NCBI GenBank assembly: GCA_018806915.1 | Contig: JAGKQI010000104.1 | Location: 1,612,001 to 1,676,000 of the forward strand | Origin: Phytophthora colocasiae | Lineage: Eukaryota; Oomycota; Peronosporomycetes; Peronosporales; Peronosporaceae | Direction of reading: 5' to 3' | Length of the DNA: 64,000 bases | Part shown: one piece after another, positions 9,137 to 21,002 of the stretch | Layout of the letters: each line of letters opens with the position of its first letter | Numbering within the stretch: position 1 is the stretch's first letter | The notes under the pieces: model-generated | What the model saw: only the letters and a program-made list of their open reading frames with translations | The model's database searches: none | What the model was told of the DNA's origin: nothing | Translations under genes and position numbers: made by a program

Positions 9137-9301
9137 TCAGCTGGATTGTTCCACTTTGCGTAGGGACCCGCGAGAGAGCAGGATGGATTCGTCGCCCATT
9201 GCCAACATGTGACGCGCGCGTACACTGGTTTCTTCAGCGGAAGTGGTGGAGATGGAGGCAATTGTAAGTGCGAGCATGACGAGGCAGCGGAAGACTTGCA
9301 T
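9137..9301 (-). CDS. Small secreted peptide, 54 residues
   Basis: ATG at 9301, TGA at 9139-9137. Residues 1-22 (MQVFRCLVMLALTIASISTTSA) are a textbook signal peptide with a hydrophobic core and a predicted cut after Ala22 (TSA-EE). The mature ~32 residues are charged and hydrophilic (EETSVRARHMLAMGDES, then RGSLRKVEQ) and have no cysteine. It resembles the small secreted proteins that oomycetes export, but there is no RXLR or LFLAK motif. The mature part is Arg-rich around a possible processing site. It lies downstream of the rhodanese-methyltransferase gene on the opposite strand. Function unknown. Confidence 0.6.
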   Translation of the reverse strand: MQVFRCLVMLALTIASISTTSAEETSVRARHMLAMGDESILLSRGSLRKVEQSS

Positions 9302-9771
9302 TGCTTGCTGGAGATCGGAGCTCTTGGAGGTGCTGCAAGATAATTGCGGAGTGAGGTGAAGGCTTCAAACACAAGTCACACGTCCCAAGTCCAAAAATAC
9401 AGTGGGATTTGTCCACTTGCACATGCTTTGTACAAATCTTCTACTAGTATAAGTGATACCGTTTAATTGGATAGATAAGGTTTGTAGATATATGACAATG
9501 TACAAATATCTGTCACAATCGATCCTTATCAGCATACAAAGACACAAGGTGAGAATGAAACGAATTGGTCAGCTGGATGACTTCGCTCCAGAGCCACAAT
9601 CACCACGGTGCCTCGCTGCAGCACATGGCGACCTGCACTGAGCAAACCAGCCGATAGGATAGCGCAGAAACTTTCTGACACGAAGCTGCTGATCTATATG
9701 AGACTTGCACCCAGAATCTTTTTTGGATGCCATTGGCACTTTACTACCTGCTATATTAAATACTACTATAG
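9302..9771. other. Intergenic stretch without a recognised gene
   Basis: AT-rich. Open frames on both strands are short and mutually overlapping, with no domain. It probably holds the promoter of the secreted-peptide gene and the flank of the mariner element. Confidence 0.4.
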
Positions 9772-10768
9772 TACCTCCGTGCGGAAATAGATGACCCTTT
9801 CCAAAAATATGTCAGTCTCCATAACATCATTCCCCGCCCAAACAGATTAGGAGAAGGGGAGTCCGCCTGATCGGCAATCAGCGATCCAGTTTGGATTTTT
9901 GAATCTCCCGCGTTCCCACCGCTTCCAGCCCGAGAAATCGCTCTCACTCTCGTACTCGGAGGGCGACTTGACAGCGTTGCAGATCACCAGGCCGACTGAC
10001 AGATGGGTGAGATTACGGATAGTGAACGCCAGGCCGTCTGGGAAACCCTACTTCTTCGCAGTTTACGGGGAGTGCTAAAACACGGAGAAATCGCACTGGT
10101 TGCACGAGACTTTCATGTGGGCCGAAAAGTTGTGGAGCGCATTTGGAAGCGAGGAATCAGCTCGATGGAGAATCGAGTGGCAGCTGTGGTCAAGTCAAGA
10201 AAGAGTGTGTGCGGCAGGAAGAAGGTGGGTCGCGCTGCGCTCTGTAAGAGAATCGCGGAAGTACCGGCGACTCAGCGTGAAAATTTGCGTGGGATCCAAT
10301 TTGCCTGAAACATGAGCAGCTATCTCGTCCAACAGCTAATGAAAGAAGGCTACATGCGGCGTGCACTCAGACAGACCCGCCCCCTACTCACGCCAGTGCA
10401 CAAGATGGCGCGGCTGCAGTTCTGTATCGACCAAGCTGTTGCGAACGGTTAGTCTGCCAATATCGTTGCCTTGTGATGCAACAACTCTCGCCAATGCAAA
10501 CGCCTCCATTGCAGCAAGTAGTGTGTTCGCAGCACTCGAAGCCGCTCATAGCGCCCCTACAGAAAGTAGTGATGTCTTAGATCCATTTTTGTATCTGTAG
10601 TGCGGCGGAACATGAACGCCTGCACCTCTTCCTGCCGCTGCATCTCGCTTACTGTCAACTCCAGATCGTCTAGCTAGCAGCCCTCACAAGCTAATAATCA
10701 GAAAAAATAACGAGGCGGAGCGCTGCCCCAAAAAAAAACAAATGGACATCTATTTCCGCACGGAGGTA
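9772..10768 (+). mobile_element. Internally deleted mariner-like element (Stowaway-type ends)
   Basis: Both ends carry the same 22-bp inverted terminal repeat TACCTCCGTGCGGAAATAGATG, read inward from 9772 and, on the minus strand, from 10768. TA dinucleotides at the outer edges (9772-9773 and 10767-10768) fit the mariner target duplication. The terminal CCTCCGTnnG core is like plant mariner/Stowaway ends. Inside is the N-terminal part of a transposase (10003-10440) but no DDE catalytic domain, so the copy cannot move by itself. Confidence 0.75.
10003..10440 (+). pseudogene. Mariner-like transposase, N-terminal fragment
   Basis: Frame 10003-10308 begins MGEITDSERQAVWE and holds a helix-turn-helix of the mariner type (GEIALVARDFHVGRKVVERIW), then the linker CGRKK and the block IAEVPATQREN. 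This order is that of plant and oomycete mariner-like transposases. After a TGA at about 10306 the protein continues in another frame (MSSYLVQQLMKEGYMRRALR, then KMARLQFCIDQ) to about 10440 and stops before the first catalytic Asp. It is therefore a truncated, frameshifted DNA-binding half. The remaining ~320 bp to the right terminal repeat are non-coding. Confidence 0.7.
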
Positions 10769-10890
10769 GTACTAATTGCGCACAGCTCATACGGAGAGCG
10801 AGTCACGAGATTCACATCCGCGGTAGGCGCCCAAGTCACTATAATGTGACGTCTCCTACCTACATATGTAAATTATAAAGAAACAACCCG

Positions 10891-12960
10891 CTACCGTTCG
10901 TGCATGTGAAGTCGGGCCAGCTCGCGCTCACGTCTTGAATGCCATTTGACACTTTTTGTTTTCAACTTGGTTTTGCGCTTGTCGAGTCTGCTGTCAAACA
11001 CCCCTTTCTGCCGGCTTGACCACTGTTCCCGTCTTAGTTTAATTCCCAGGTTCACATCCTGCAAGAGTACCTCGCGGCCCTGTCCCACCGCCTCATCATT
11101 CTTGCCACACGATAAGTTCCAATAGTCACGTAGAGTTGTCCAAATGCCGGAAAATACGGCAGTGTGAAGTACAGAGGCTACGTTTAGTTAGTGTCAACGC
11201 CTGCGCCCACTCAACACTCGTGCTTGTCATGGTTGGGTATCTTCTCTATCCCAAGGGGGCATCGTAGATCGAAGATCCACCGACGGTCGAGTTGATGGCG
11301 TAGTGGAGCCCACCAACGTGGTTGTATCATACCACGGGGAATAGAGCAATACCACTCAAATATTGGATGACGTCTGCGTTGAGTAGGAGGTATTTCGGTT
11401 TCCCATTCCTTAATAAGTCATTCGATAGAGTAGCTTTGGCACAGGATATGCCTCCTGGTAGCAGCCGATATCCTCGCAATAGTTTGAGCCTGGTGTTCCT
11501 CGGCCAGGACGATCAAAATGACTTTTTTGTTGCTGAAAAAAACTTCTGAGAATTGTGGATGCCTAGCCATCTGTAAGACACTGAAACCAGTTCAGTTCGT
11601 TATTTGGCCTTTAGGGATCCGAATCAGCCAAGCACACCCCATCATCACGAGGTGCATGTGACCCGGAGGGTTTTTCGCAGTAGCAACCCAGTAGATTGGA
11701 TTTCGACTTGCTTGCTGTCGTTCAAACTGACGCTGAAAATTATCCCACCACCTCTCTGACCGTTCAACCCAGACATGGTCAACCCACCATGTATCGTTTT
11801 CCGCCGGATGAATGAGATTCTCAATGTTTACCAACCCTGTTGTTGTAACATGTCGTTTGAAGATAACGCTGGCCCAACCTGGGGTCAACTGGACCAATGC
11901 AGCGTGGAAGATCCCTACTTGGGGTTGGCAGATTCGGACCGCCTCCACCAAGTTCATCGGCAGTAAACACTCTTGACCTTTCCTGGTGAGTTCCTTTTGG
12001 ACTTGGAGCTCTCGACGGAGAATTCCGGCAAATCCAGGGCTTTTCGGGAGTACTTCTGGATCCCCAAAAAAATCAAGTTAACCATAGCCCGTGGACCCAT
12101 ACCTCCGCTGTAAGTGCAACCATAGGTCTCCATAGGGGAGATTCATCATCCTGATACCACCAGCTTCTCTTTGGGGCATCAACTCGTTTAGCTGCATCAC
12201 GAACAAGACTTGGGAGCAGAATATTTTGGTCTGGTACGAAATATTGCTGATCAAGCCTGTAATAAATATCTGTGAGCATGAATTCTAACTGAGCAACCTC
12301 CGGACATGGTTGGTCAAGCCCAAATCTGTGATCTTGTGTGTCTCGATCACCAGACTCACATAGCAAACACGTTTCCGGCCATCGTTGGTCGAATTTGTGT
12401 TAAACTGAGTTTGTATGTAAAATATTCATACGAGCTCTCCAGTAAAATCGGCGCAGAGCATCGGTCCACTCCTCAGTATTTGTCATCGGTATCTCATCAG
12501 TGGTCATTGTGTGCCGTGATGGTGCCTTTTGTGATTATTTCTCGATCCATCCTCGCCGTAATTCAGCTTGTGCACGGTCAAAAAGATACTGTAGTGTATT
12601 ACCCACCACGGGACGCAATTCTCATCAAGTAGCAAGTAGTGATCAAAGTCCATCCATGTAGAGTATGAATCACCCATGACTTGGCAGTGGCTTGCTTTTG
12701 CATACGAATCAACACCGGCAAGCGCCTGCCTCTGGTGTCGTGCAAAGTTGTCGTCCACGTACTCATGTTCCTTGTGGGACTGAACCCAGACAGCCCTGAA
12801 CGATCCTCTCTCACACATAGCCCATCCCATGCGGGTCACGAAACTTGATAAGTGGCATGGTACCATTAGCGTGAGCACGCGCTTTATTCAGGATAGCTAT
12901 AGCACTTTTGTTGTCGCATATCTGTTCACCACTGTCACCGTACAGCACGAGTAAACCATT
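10891..12960 (-). mobile_element. Degenerate non-LTR retrotransposon, 3' part
   Basis: Read on the minus strand, fragments in three frames keep the order of a non-LTR element downstream of reverse transcriptase. An RNase H-like piece comes first (DNKSAIAILNKARAHANGTM, then VWVQSHKEHEYVDDN, ~12950-12600). A zinc-knuckle segment CLLCESGDRDTQDH follows (~12375-12330), the usual CX2C..H motif after the RT domain. Then come Trp-rich segments (11957-11592) and a basic C-terminal tail (REQWSSRQKGVFDSRLDKR) ending at the TAG at 10891. Stops and frameshifts separate the pieces, so it is dead. No RT core is visible upstream, which means the copy is 5'-truncated, as is common for such elements. Confidence 0.55.
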
Positions 12961-13713
12961 TAAATAATAATTCATAAAAGACCCCCTGTGTAAATCTACT
13001 CAAACAGTTCCAACGAGAATTCGACGGCATGAGAATTAACTGGAAGACAGTACATCCTATTCGGATGTAGCGCGCAAGATGAGAGTGTACGACGAGATTA
13101 ATATTGGTCCGCACACAATCGCATAGTGAAATCAAGTCAAAATTGTGTCCCAAAGTTTTGTCACGGTGCATTTTGCCGTCAGTTGTATGCCAGCCACCCG
13201 TAACCAGCGTCACTAGTGGAGCGATTTTTTTTTTGGTCAACTTCTGCGCAACTCCTGCGCATATCTTTTCTTGGGTCAAATTGTGGTAGAAAATATGCCA
13301 GATTTTATAAATTAATCCTAAATTTAACCAATCAAATCGCTTATGTTAAACAATAACTAAATCTAACGTGTTCGTTACGAAACTTCGTGGGATGTTGACA
13401 CACTTGTGTAGAGTAAATCCTACATGACACTGCGTAAAACAAGACTGTGTAACATGAGACGGTGTGAATTTTTAGGTGTGGCATCTGTAGGAGATTTAGG
13501 TCCATCCCAGCCGACACTACACGAAGACAACCAATACTTGTTCATTTCCTTGCACCTCATTTTCAATCTTTCCAACCCAAGTTCACTACCAAGTCCAAGA
13601 GCAACCAAGTCCCTTTCCGGCACCTGCTTCGACCTGACTACACCTCCGACAACAACCTTGAAATTCTCCCCTCGCATGGCAGTGAAGGCAAAGGCTCTAC
13701 GCAAGGCTCCCCT
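12961..13713. other. Gap between transposon remnants
   Basis: No recognisable gene. 13207-13275 carries a TTCTGCGCAACT / TTGGGTCAAA motif pair also seen, inverted, at about 21385-21440. Frames at 13420-13737 on both strands have no domain. Confidence 0.35.
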
Positions 13714-15324
13714 ATGAGTGATGTGTCGTCGGGACACACCGAGATCAATGCGATTCAGTCATCACCATCCGACTCCCACTGGAGTTTCGATCGTGATGAT
13801 AACGATGACGACCCGCGATATGCGGAGATGATGTCAAACCGGTCGTCAAGTTCAGGATCTGTGTGAAGCAACAGAGACGAGGGTCAAGCTGATGATACCC
13901 TTGATGAGAAAAGTGGTGATCGTTTAGTCGAAGGTGACGACAACTTCGATGCAGAGAACGGCGTCATCAAGCTGAAGATCGCGAAGATGAAGACAATTCG
14001 TGGCGTGGAACCGGTTATAAACTCTAAGTCAGTAACATACCGTGGGCATACCTACGCATTTTACCACAGCGGGGAATCGACAACCAACTATCGCTGCAGT
14101 GCATACCGCCGTACCGGGTGTTTTGTGAAGTTGAAAGTTTCACAACGAGGTGTTGTCGTCGAAGGCAGACACAAATCTGACTGTGTTCCAGAATTGGTCC
14201 GAGCTCCAAATGGATCTGCACCGGTTGTTGATAATCAGAAACAGCAAATGGTGTTAGCAACCGACGAAGTCGGAATTCAAGACGTGACTCTTACTCCGGA
14301 AAGAGTTTGGGAGATTATTCGTGATCGGTTTTTCGGCGACGAACGCGTCGTTGTCCAAGGAGCGACAAAAAAGCAGATTTTAGGCCGATTGTACCGGACT
14401 AGAAGCAAACATTTTGGGTGGGAGATTTTTGGGCGTTTGGAAATGGGACCTTTATGTGACATGAAACACAGCCCGGGACTTAATTTTTTTCACGTACTAC
14501 GAAGACGAAGTTCTACACAGGGTGATTGGATGGGCCCACCCAAAGCGCATGGATCGAATGAAGCAGCGTCAATCCTCTCTTTTCATCGACGCGACCTATC
14601 GTTGTGTCCCAATTCGCTTCTACCAACTGGTGATTGTTATGATATATGACCCAATTTCGTACCTGTACCTTCCAATCTGATACGCATTGACATCTGGAAA
14701 AACTACACGGGTGTATGAACTTCTCTTCAACTACATCTGTGTCGCTACTAAGAATCGTCTTGACCCTGCCCATGTTGTGTGTATTTTCGAGTATGCGATG
14801 ATCAAGACAGTCAAGAATCAGTTTCCAAACTCAAGGATTGTGGGCTGTCTCTTTCACTTCAAGCGAACTGCGCCGGAAAATGCTCAAGCTGAATTTTCTG
14901 AGGCTGAGGTGGGTCTCGCCATGCACGAAGGATGCATTGATCGCCTCACTGTGATTCGTCGATATGATATTTCTTTTCGCAGGGTTAAAGATGTTCGTCA
15001 CATTAAGAAGCGTGACTATGGCGACTAAGGAATCTCTTATTCAAAGGACATCTGGAAGAAGTTCTGGAAATATTTTAAGCGCGCATGGATCAAGAAATTT
15101 GTGCCAGAGAGGTGGAATATCAATAGGTTGAACGAAGACGTCGTGAATAGAATGAATAATCCTCTCGAATGGTACAACCGAACTCTAAACGAAGCGTTTC
15201 CAGTGCCACATCCTGACGTGATCCAGTTCATCAGTGTCATCGAGCGTCAGAGTCGCGAAAATGTACGCCTCCATCGAAGTTATTTCCAACCGTAGGGCCA
15301 GAGCTCCAGAACACGCTGTCCCCG
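13714..15324 (+). pseudogene. MULE transposase with FLYWCH finger, split by a Gypsy insertion
   Basis: ATG at 13714 opens an acidic N-terminus with one premature TGA (13864-13866) in the same frame as the main part from 13987. The FLYWCH-type zinc finger is visible (YRGHTYAFYH, YRCSAYRRTGC, GRHKSDC). The DDE region then shifts frame: SSLFIDATYRCVPIRFY (first catalytic Asp) lies in another frame near 14575-14615. The segment IVGCLFHFKRT is at ~14845. The 3' end is interrupted by the LTR element at 15325. An in-phase acidic tail with a TGA at 21226-21228 continues on the far side (PRFESESDFVGDSG). Mutator-like elements move by cut-and-paste; this copy is inactive, with several frameshifts plus the insertion. 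Confidence 0.75.
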
Positions 15325-15477
15325 TGTAACGGGGCGGTGCTCCTTGTTTGTGGTAAATGTAACTCTGTCTATTCAATCTGTGTGGCGCCCAGGTCGGGCG
15401 CCGTGAACCAACAAAACACAAGCTAATCTAATTGGTCGCCGTGCACCACGGCGACCGTGTGACAGAAGCCCGTCACA
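15325..15477 (-). repeat. 3' LTR of the chromodomain Gypsy element
   Basis: 153 bp, nearly identical to 21003-21155; one A/G difference in the GGCGCCC(A/G)GGTCGGGCGCC hairpin. It also contains the hairpin GGTCGCCGTG-CAC-CACGGCGACC. An unusually short, palindrome-rich LTR. Confidence 0.9.
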
Positions 15478-15535
15478 CTACCCCCCACCTTAGAAAGAAG
15501 CCTGAAGAGCTTCTCAATCTTCAAATCGCTTCACG

Positions 15536-16030
15536 ATGAACACCACAAGCCACACCTACGCACAGACTCTCCGAGAGTGGCCGCTGCACGACTGCAGTGG
15601 CTTCGAGGCCCCGCTGAGTCCCGACGAGATGCGAGAGTTGTTCCGTCGACGCGGGGCAAGCCCATCACCGCGACGCTCGCGGTGACTCAGCGCTCGCTTG
15701 ATGCCGCGTGGACGGCCTTCGTCCGACGCTGGAACGCAGAGGGTGCGCGACGTTTCATGGCGACAATAGAAGGCCGCGAGGAGACCCATCAGCGCCACGC
15801 GCTGGGAGAGCTGGCGGCGCGCGTGTGCTCGCTGTCCTGGGACGAGCTATTACGTCCATCACCTTGAAGGCTGCGCCGGCTGTCGCCGCTTTGGAACGCC
15901 GCGACCGGGCGACGCTGACTGAGCGCAAATCGTGAAAGAGTATCCAAAGACTGAGGAAGAGAAGCAGTGGATCGAGCTTTATCGCCGGTCGCTGTACGAG
16001 GCTAGGCGCGGTTCGCTACCGCGCCCTGAG
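15536..16030 (+). pseudogene. Antisense accessory ORF between integrase and 3' LTR
   Basis: Opposite to gag-pol, a protein-like reading runs left to right from ATG at 15536. The first frame (MNTTSHTYAQTLREW, then APLSPDEMRELFRRRG) stops at 15683. A second frame continues (TLAVTQRSLDAAW, then FVRRWNAEGARRF) to 15867, and further frames carry AAPAVAALERRDRATL and TEEEKQWIELYRRSLYEA. The composition is strongly protein-like, and the minus strand has no element protein below 16002. It is broken by at least two frameshifts. I do not recognise the family. It may be an accessory (env-position) gene transcribed from the other LTR, or a captured fragment. Confidence 0.45.
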
Positions 16031-19000
16031 GATCGTCCCGCGCCAACAGAGCCGACTCGTACGCCTCAACGAGCCCCGGAACGTCTTCGAGGAGGGTGGA
16101 GCGAGGCTCCCAGCTGTCGTCCAGCGGACCTATCCACCGTACCAGGTACCGGCGAAAGCTCGGGATATCCCCGTCGCAGTGACGAGCGCTGCGACCACTG
16201 GTCGAGTCATCGTGGTCAAGAATGGCCTCCACGATGTGACGAACGTCACCATCACGATCAACAAGGGGGGCCGGACCGTCGCGAAGGAACCGAGCGCGAG
16301 TGGGCGATGGAACGTCGCCTGGAGAGCCTGGAGCATCGCGTTGACCAGCTGGAGCATGAGAATCGGGTCTTGCGGCAGGAGCTGTGGGGACCGCGTCACG
16401 CGGTACCGGATTATCGCTAGGAAGCGACGCTGGGTGGTAGCGACGAAGTCGACCGACGTAAAATGTAGGGTGTAGCTTGATTGTAGGCGGTAGCTGTAGC
16501 CGATAAGCATCTCCATTGACTTTCGACACCTTGAACGGTCCAATGAATCGCGGCGCGAGCTTACTCGCGCCCAAGTTCGTGACGAGCGTTGGGGAAATCC
16601 CATTGGTAGATAATAGGACTTGGTCTCCAACGTGGAATGTTTCCACGTTACAGCGCCCGCTGCGGTCGGCATTCTCCTTCTGGCGATCGACGGCTGCAGC
16701 AATCGCATCGCGGACGTAGCGGACAATTGACTCGCGCTGTTGCACGAACTCGTGGACAGCCGCAGCGTCGCTTCGCTGCGGCGCCGCGTTGGGCGCAAAG
16801 TTTGCTGGCGGGGGCTCAGTAGGCGCGACCGGATCGGGGGCAGCGTGAAGCTCGGCTGCGCGACGTGGACGCGGGTTGATTAGCGTCCGACTGGTCCAAG
16901 CGGCAACGTCCCGTGGAGAAGCAGTCGCCGCTCGCGCGGCGGCCCGTGTAAGAGGACGCTGGCTTGGGATCCGCGTGGAAGACCTCGTGCTCACCGCGTT
17001 CACATTCGGGTCAGCGGCCATCTCGTGCGTCGCGACGGAGGCACCACCAGTGGGGGTGGCAGTTGCAGCGTCGTGATTCTCTGACAGTTGAACTGGAAGG
17101 GGGCGCTCCAGCCCAAGGAGCGCCGGAACGCGCGGGTGACGGCCGAAATTTACGAAGAACGGCGTCAAGCCAGTTGACGCGTGCACGGCATTATTGATGG
17201 CGAACTCCACCATCGGCAGGAAAGAGCTCCATGACTTGAACGACGTGGCAAAGCTGCGTAGTACATCTTCGACGACTCGATTAGCGCGCTCGGTTTGGCC
17301 GTCCGTCTCTGGATGCGACGCGGTGGACATACTCAGCCGCGTCCCCAACAGCTTGAAGAGCTCCCTCCAGAGGGGCTCTTCGTCGCTGTCCTCAGCGACG
17401 CGTGATCTGTGTAGATTGCGAAGGACTTCTCGCCTAGGAGATACACACGGAACTTGATGAGTGCGTAGCGCATGGCAAGCAGCTCTTTATCATGGACCGG
17501 ATAATTTCGTTCCGCCTGCTTCAGTTGGCGCGATTGGTAACCCACCACTCGCTCGCGGCCCTCGTCGTCAAACTGCATCCGATCGCGAAGTCACTCGCGT
17601 CGCATACAACGTGGAACGGCTTGGAGTGATCTGGAAGCATCAAGACGGGCGCGGTCGACAAACCCGTCTTCACCGCGTCGAAGGCTGTTTGGTGCTCGGG
17701 GCGCCATGACCACATGGCGTCTGCCTTCAGAAGTTGAGACAGCGGTTGGATGGTCAGCGCGAAGTTCTTCGAGTAATGGTGAAGATACGTCGCGAGCCCC
17801 AGCCACTGCCGGAGCTGCTTCTGATCCTGAGGCACGGGCCAAGCGCAGATGGCTTCAATCTTCTCGGGGTCAGCACGGACACCTTCCTTGCTGACGTAGC
17901 TCCCGAGCACTGGGATCTCGGGAGCGCAGAAGATACACTTCTTTAAGTTGGCGTACAGCTCTCGCATCACTTCGAACACCTGCCGCAGGTGTTGCATATG
18001 CACCTCGACGTCCGTCAAGTTTCGTTCAGCACGGCTGTGGATGAAAATGTCATCGAAGTAGCTGGGCGCGAAGTCTCGGTACGGGCGGAGCAAGTTCGAC
18101 ACCATGCGGTTGAAGGTAGCAGGAGCATTCTTTAGCCCTGTGGCATCACACACCATTCCCAAAGCATTCCACTGGGCGTGCTGACTGCAGTCAGCGGTAC
18201 GTCATCCTCCCGCATCAAGATCTAATAGAAGCCGTCCATCAGATCAATCGCGCTGTATGTGGTGCTGCCCGACATGGTGTCGAGCACCATGTCTTTCCTC
18301 GGGATCGGCGTCTGCGCCGGGATGGTGGCATCGTTGAGCTTATTGAAGGCGTGGACGATCCGCCATCCACCGGTTGCTTTCTTCACGCAGAATGTCGGAC
18401 TGGAGTGCGGGGACAAACTCTCACGGACGTGGCCGGCTTGTCGGCGACCCTCGAAGAAGGCGTCGATTGCTTCGACTTGATCACGGGGAAGCGGCCACTG
18501 TCTCGTCACGCAATACTTCGCACCAGGCACGAGGTCGATCTCGTGTCGGCCTCCGCGGTCCGGTGGAAGGGCGGCTGGCACCTTAACAGGGAAGATGTCG
18601 ATGAACTCGCGAACCAGTGGGGCGACTGGGTTGCCGGTGGCTTCGAGTGCCGGCAACGACTGAGCCAAGTAGCGAGCCTCGCGGGCGGACTTAGGCTCAG
18701 CGCCTTTCGGGCGTTCACGGGTATTGGACGCTGGGTCACCAGCGTCTACATCGACAGCCGCGATCGTCGCGGTGTTGTCCGCGACGATCATGCAAACCTG
18801 CTCGATCTCACCATGTTTTAAGTCGCGGAGAAAGTGTTTCCAAGACAGGCCAGGCAACTTAGTGATCTCAGACGCATCGCACGGCAGGCGTGCGACCTCG
18901 ACGTTGTGCATTCGCGGGATCGATGCCCCATCAGAACGGAGATAACCTCGGAGTCAGACACGTCTGACTCATTTGGAGGAGCGCGGGGTCGCCGGGGCTG

Positions 19001-19951
19001 GCGGCGACCACGGCGACGGACTGGCCGGATGAACCCTTCCGTAGCAGGAAGTGGGAGACCACGCTCGACCAAGTCTGTTGTACTCAGACGCCGGGACACG
19101 ACATCGGCGTCGATTCTATCAGGGAGCCTCAACCACATGCGGGAGCCTCTGCTCGACCGCGCGTGGGAGACCACGCTCAGCCACATCTTCTTGTTCATCG
19201 TCAACGGAGAGCCGCTGCTCATCCGGGCGTGGGAACCCCTCTTCGACCACGGTGTTGTCTGTTGCCGAGAGCCGCTGCTCATCGGACGTGGGAACTCATG
19301 CTCGACCACGTCAGACATGTCTTGAGTCACCTGCTCAAGACAGGCACACGTCACAGGCTCGCGAGCACCCGAAGGGCCATCGCTCACTTCGGATACAGCG
19401 GGATTCATGGAGTTGGGGTCCATGACTGCAACGTGCGGCCATCGGTTGGGCGTCCCGCGCAGAGATGTCAATACCGCATTCACATCAATGTCGCGCGGAC
19501 GGACAGTTCGAGCCAACGAGTCAATATGAGGCTGGTGGCGAGCAAGCCACGGGATACCGAAGACACAGTCGAAGGATCCGCTCAACTCGATCACCAGAAA
19601 GTCATCGGACCCATGGAAACCGTCGAACTCGTAAGAGAAGGTGGCAGAACGCCGCGGGACACGCCGCGGCTTCCCGTCAGCATACTTTACAACCATGTGG
19701 CCGGGGCCGTCCCTAACTCGCGTGTCCGCCGGTAACACCGACAAACTCTCGGCGCGAACGAAGTTGTTCGTCGCGCCTGAATCCAGCAGGGCGCGAAGCG
19801 GACGCTTCGCGCCATTGACGTGTATACTGAGGATGATCAGTCTCGGGTCACTGCCGGAGGTGGTGGCAAAGAATTGCGCATGAAGCACAGGGAGGAGGAT
19901 CTGCCACCAGAGATCCGTCTTCCTCATCACATCCAGTAGGGCGCCCCGCAC
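16002..19951 (-). pseudogene. Gypsy pol: protease, RT, RNase H, deleted integrase, chromodomain
   Basis: Read leftwards. The aspartic protease has its catalytic LLDSGATNNFV near 19780 and ends at FGIPWLARH. A repeat-bearing linker follows (~19310-19020). The reverse transcriptase (18911-17700) includes YFDDIFIHS at the active site. RNase H is represented by ERVVGYQSRQL and YTDHASLR. At about 17390 the RNase H end joins directly to the end of the integrase core (WRELFKLLGTRLSMST, HPETDGQTERANR, the latter with the catalytic Glu). The zinc-binding HHCC domain and both catalytic Asp residues of integrase are therefore missing. The C-terminus has GPFKV and a chromodomain (HIVEAILDH, YLVRWIG, DSWEPRSTLL), which in chromoviruses directs insertion to marked chromatin. 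Frameshifts lie at about 18910, 18200 and 17550. Confidence 0.85.
19020..19310 (-). repeat. Degenerate tandem repeat in the protease-RT linker
   Basis: Units of roughly 60-65 bp recur with the cores 'gggagaccacgctc', 'gagccgctgctcatc' and 'gacgtgggaac'. On the coding strand they give repeated Met-Ser-Ser-Gly-Ser segments. The linker of the third Gypsy remnant (62170-62420) is also repeat-rich, suggesting that this spacer varies rapidly. Confidence 0.6.
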
Positions 19952-20969
19952 CTACTGGTTGTCGCCGTTTTTTGGGTCGGCGACCATATCATCCGCATCA
20001 TCGGCAACAACGTGTGCGAGTACCGGAGCAGGGGCGCGGCACACAGCCGCGCGGTGTCCGAGTTTCCGACAGCGGAAGCATCGAAGAGGGCGTGAACCGC
20101 GACCAGTATTCGGAGCTGGACGAGCAGATGTCGTCGGCGAGCTGTCACGCCGACGACCACGATAATCTTGGATGGCGTCAATCTCCATCGGCTCGGGCTC
20201 CGTATTTGGAGGTCTGGTGAGAGAGAATGCCTCGGAGGCGGACACGCTGTAGTCTTCCCGCAGCGCTGTCTCAAACACTTCCTCCAGCGAGTCGGGCGTC
20301 TTCCGAGTCAGATAGAAGCGCTGGTAACCAGAGTTCATGCCAGAGATAAAGACATGGACTTGAGTCGCCATGTCCACCGGATTTGTCGTGATGCACGACA
20401 CCAAGTGACGAGCCCGTTGGATGTACTCGAGCATGGACATCCGTCCCTGCTCTAGCGAGAGGAACGCCGAGCGTTGAACACGCTCGTCTTGAGGGGGCTC
20501 AAAGGCCAGGCGGAGATCGCTCTTCAGTGACTCCATCGTCGTAAAGCAGGAGGGGTCGGCTACAAGCTTGCCGAGCGCCCACTCCTTGGCCTTCCCCGTT
20601 AACTTGGACAAAAGGAACCGGGTACGAGCGAACTCGGTAGACAGCTGCCGAGCTTCGATCGCGATGTCGATCTCGCAGAACCAGCGGTTCAGCTGGAGGC
20701 GAGCGGCGCCATCGCCACTGTAGCAGGAGACATCGAGCTTCACGATATCAGTCTTGTTCTTGGTCGGCGAGCTCACGCGCCATGAACTCGTGAGCAGCCA
20801 GTCGTTGATCTTCTTCCGTTCCGGCAGTCAGCAAGGTCTTGATGACTCCTTCTCCGGACACCGCGGCAAGGCGGTGTAGCGCCTCCCACTCGAAGGCGGA
20901 CAAGTGGGGGAAGCTGGCATGCTCGAGGGCAGCACCAGCCCCTTCAGTGAAATAGGAAGCGTCGTTCAT
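19952..20969 (-). pseudogene. Gypsy gag
   Basis: ATG at 20967-20969 starts MNDASYFTEGAGAAL, a 73-residue lead that runs out of frame with the main gag (20776-19952). The main frame has the Gypsy capsid fold signature (LQLNRWFCEIDIAIEARQ, then KLTGKAKEWALGKL) and, near its end, one zinc knuckle CFRCRKLGHRAAVC (CX2CX4HX4C) that binds genomic RNA. A single-base shift separates lead and capsid. It could be a programmed or inactivating shift; nothing in the sequence decides. The main frame ends with a TAG just before the protease frame. Confidence 0.8.
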
Positions 20970-21002
20970 GGTCGTGTGGACGGACTACTAAGTGCTACCA
21001 GA

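Noticed and set aside
9137..9301. RXLR effector
   Set aside because: A signal peptide is present, but no RXLR or dEER motif; RARHML and RGSLR do not fit.
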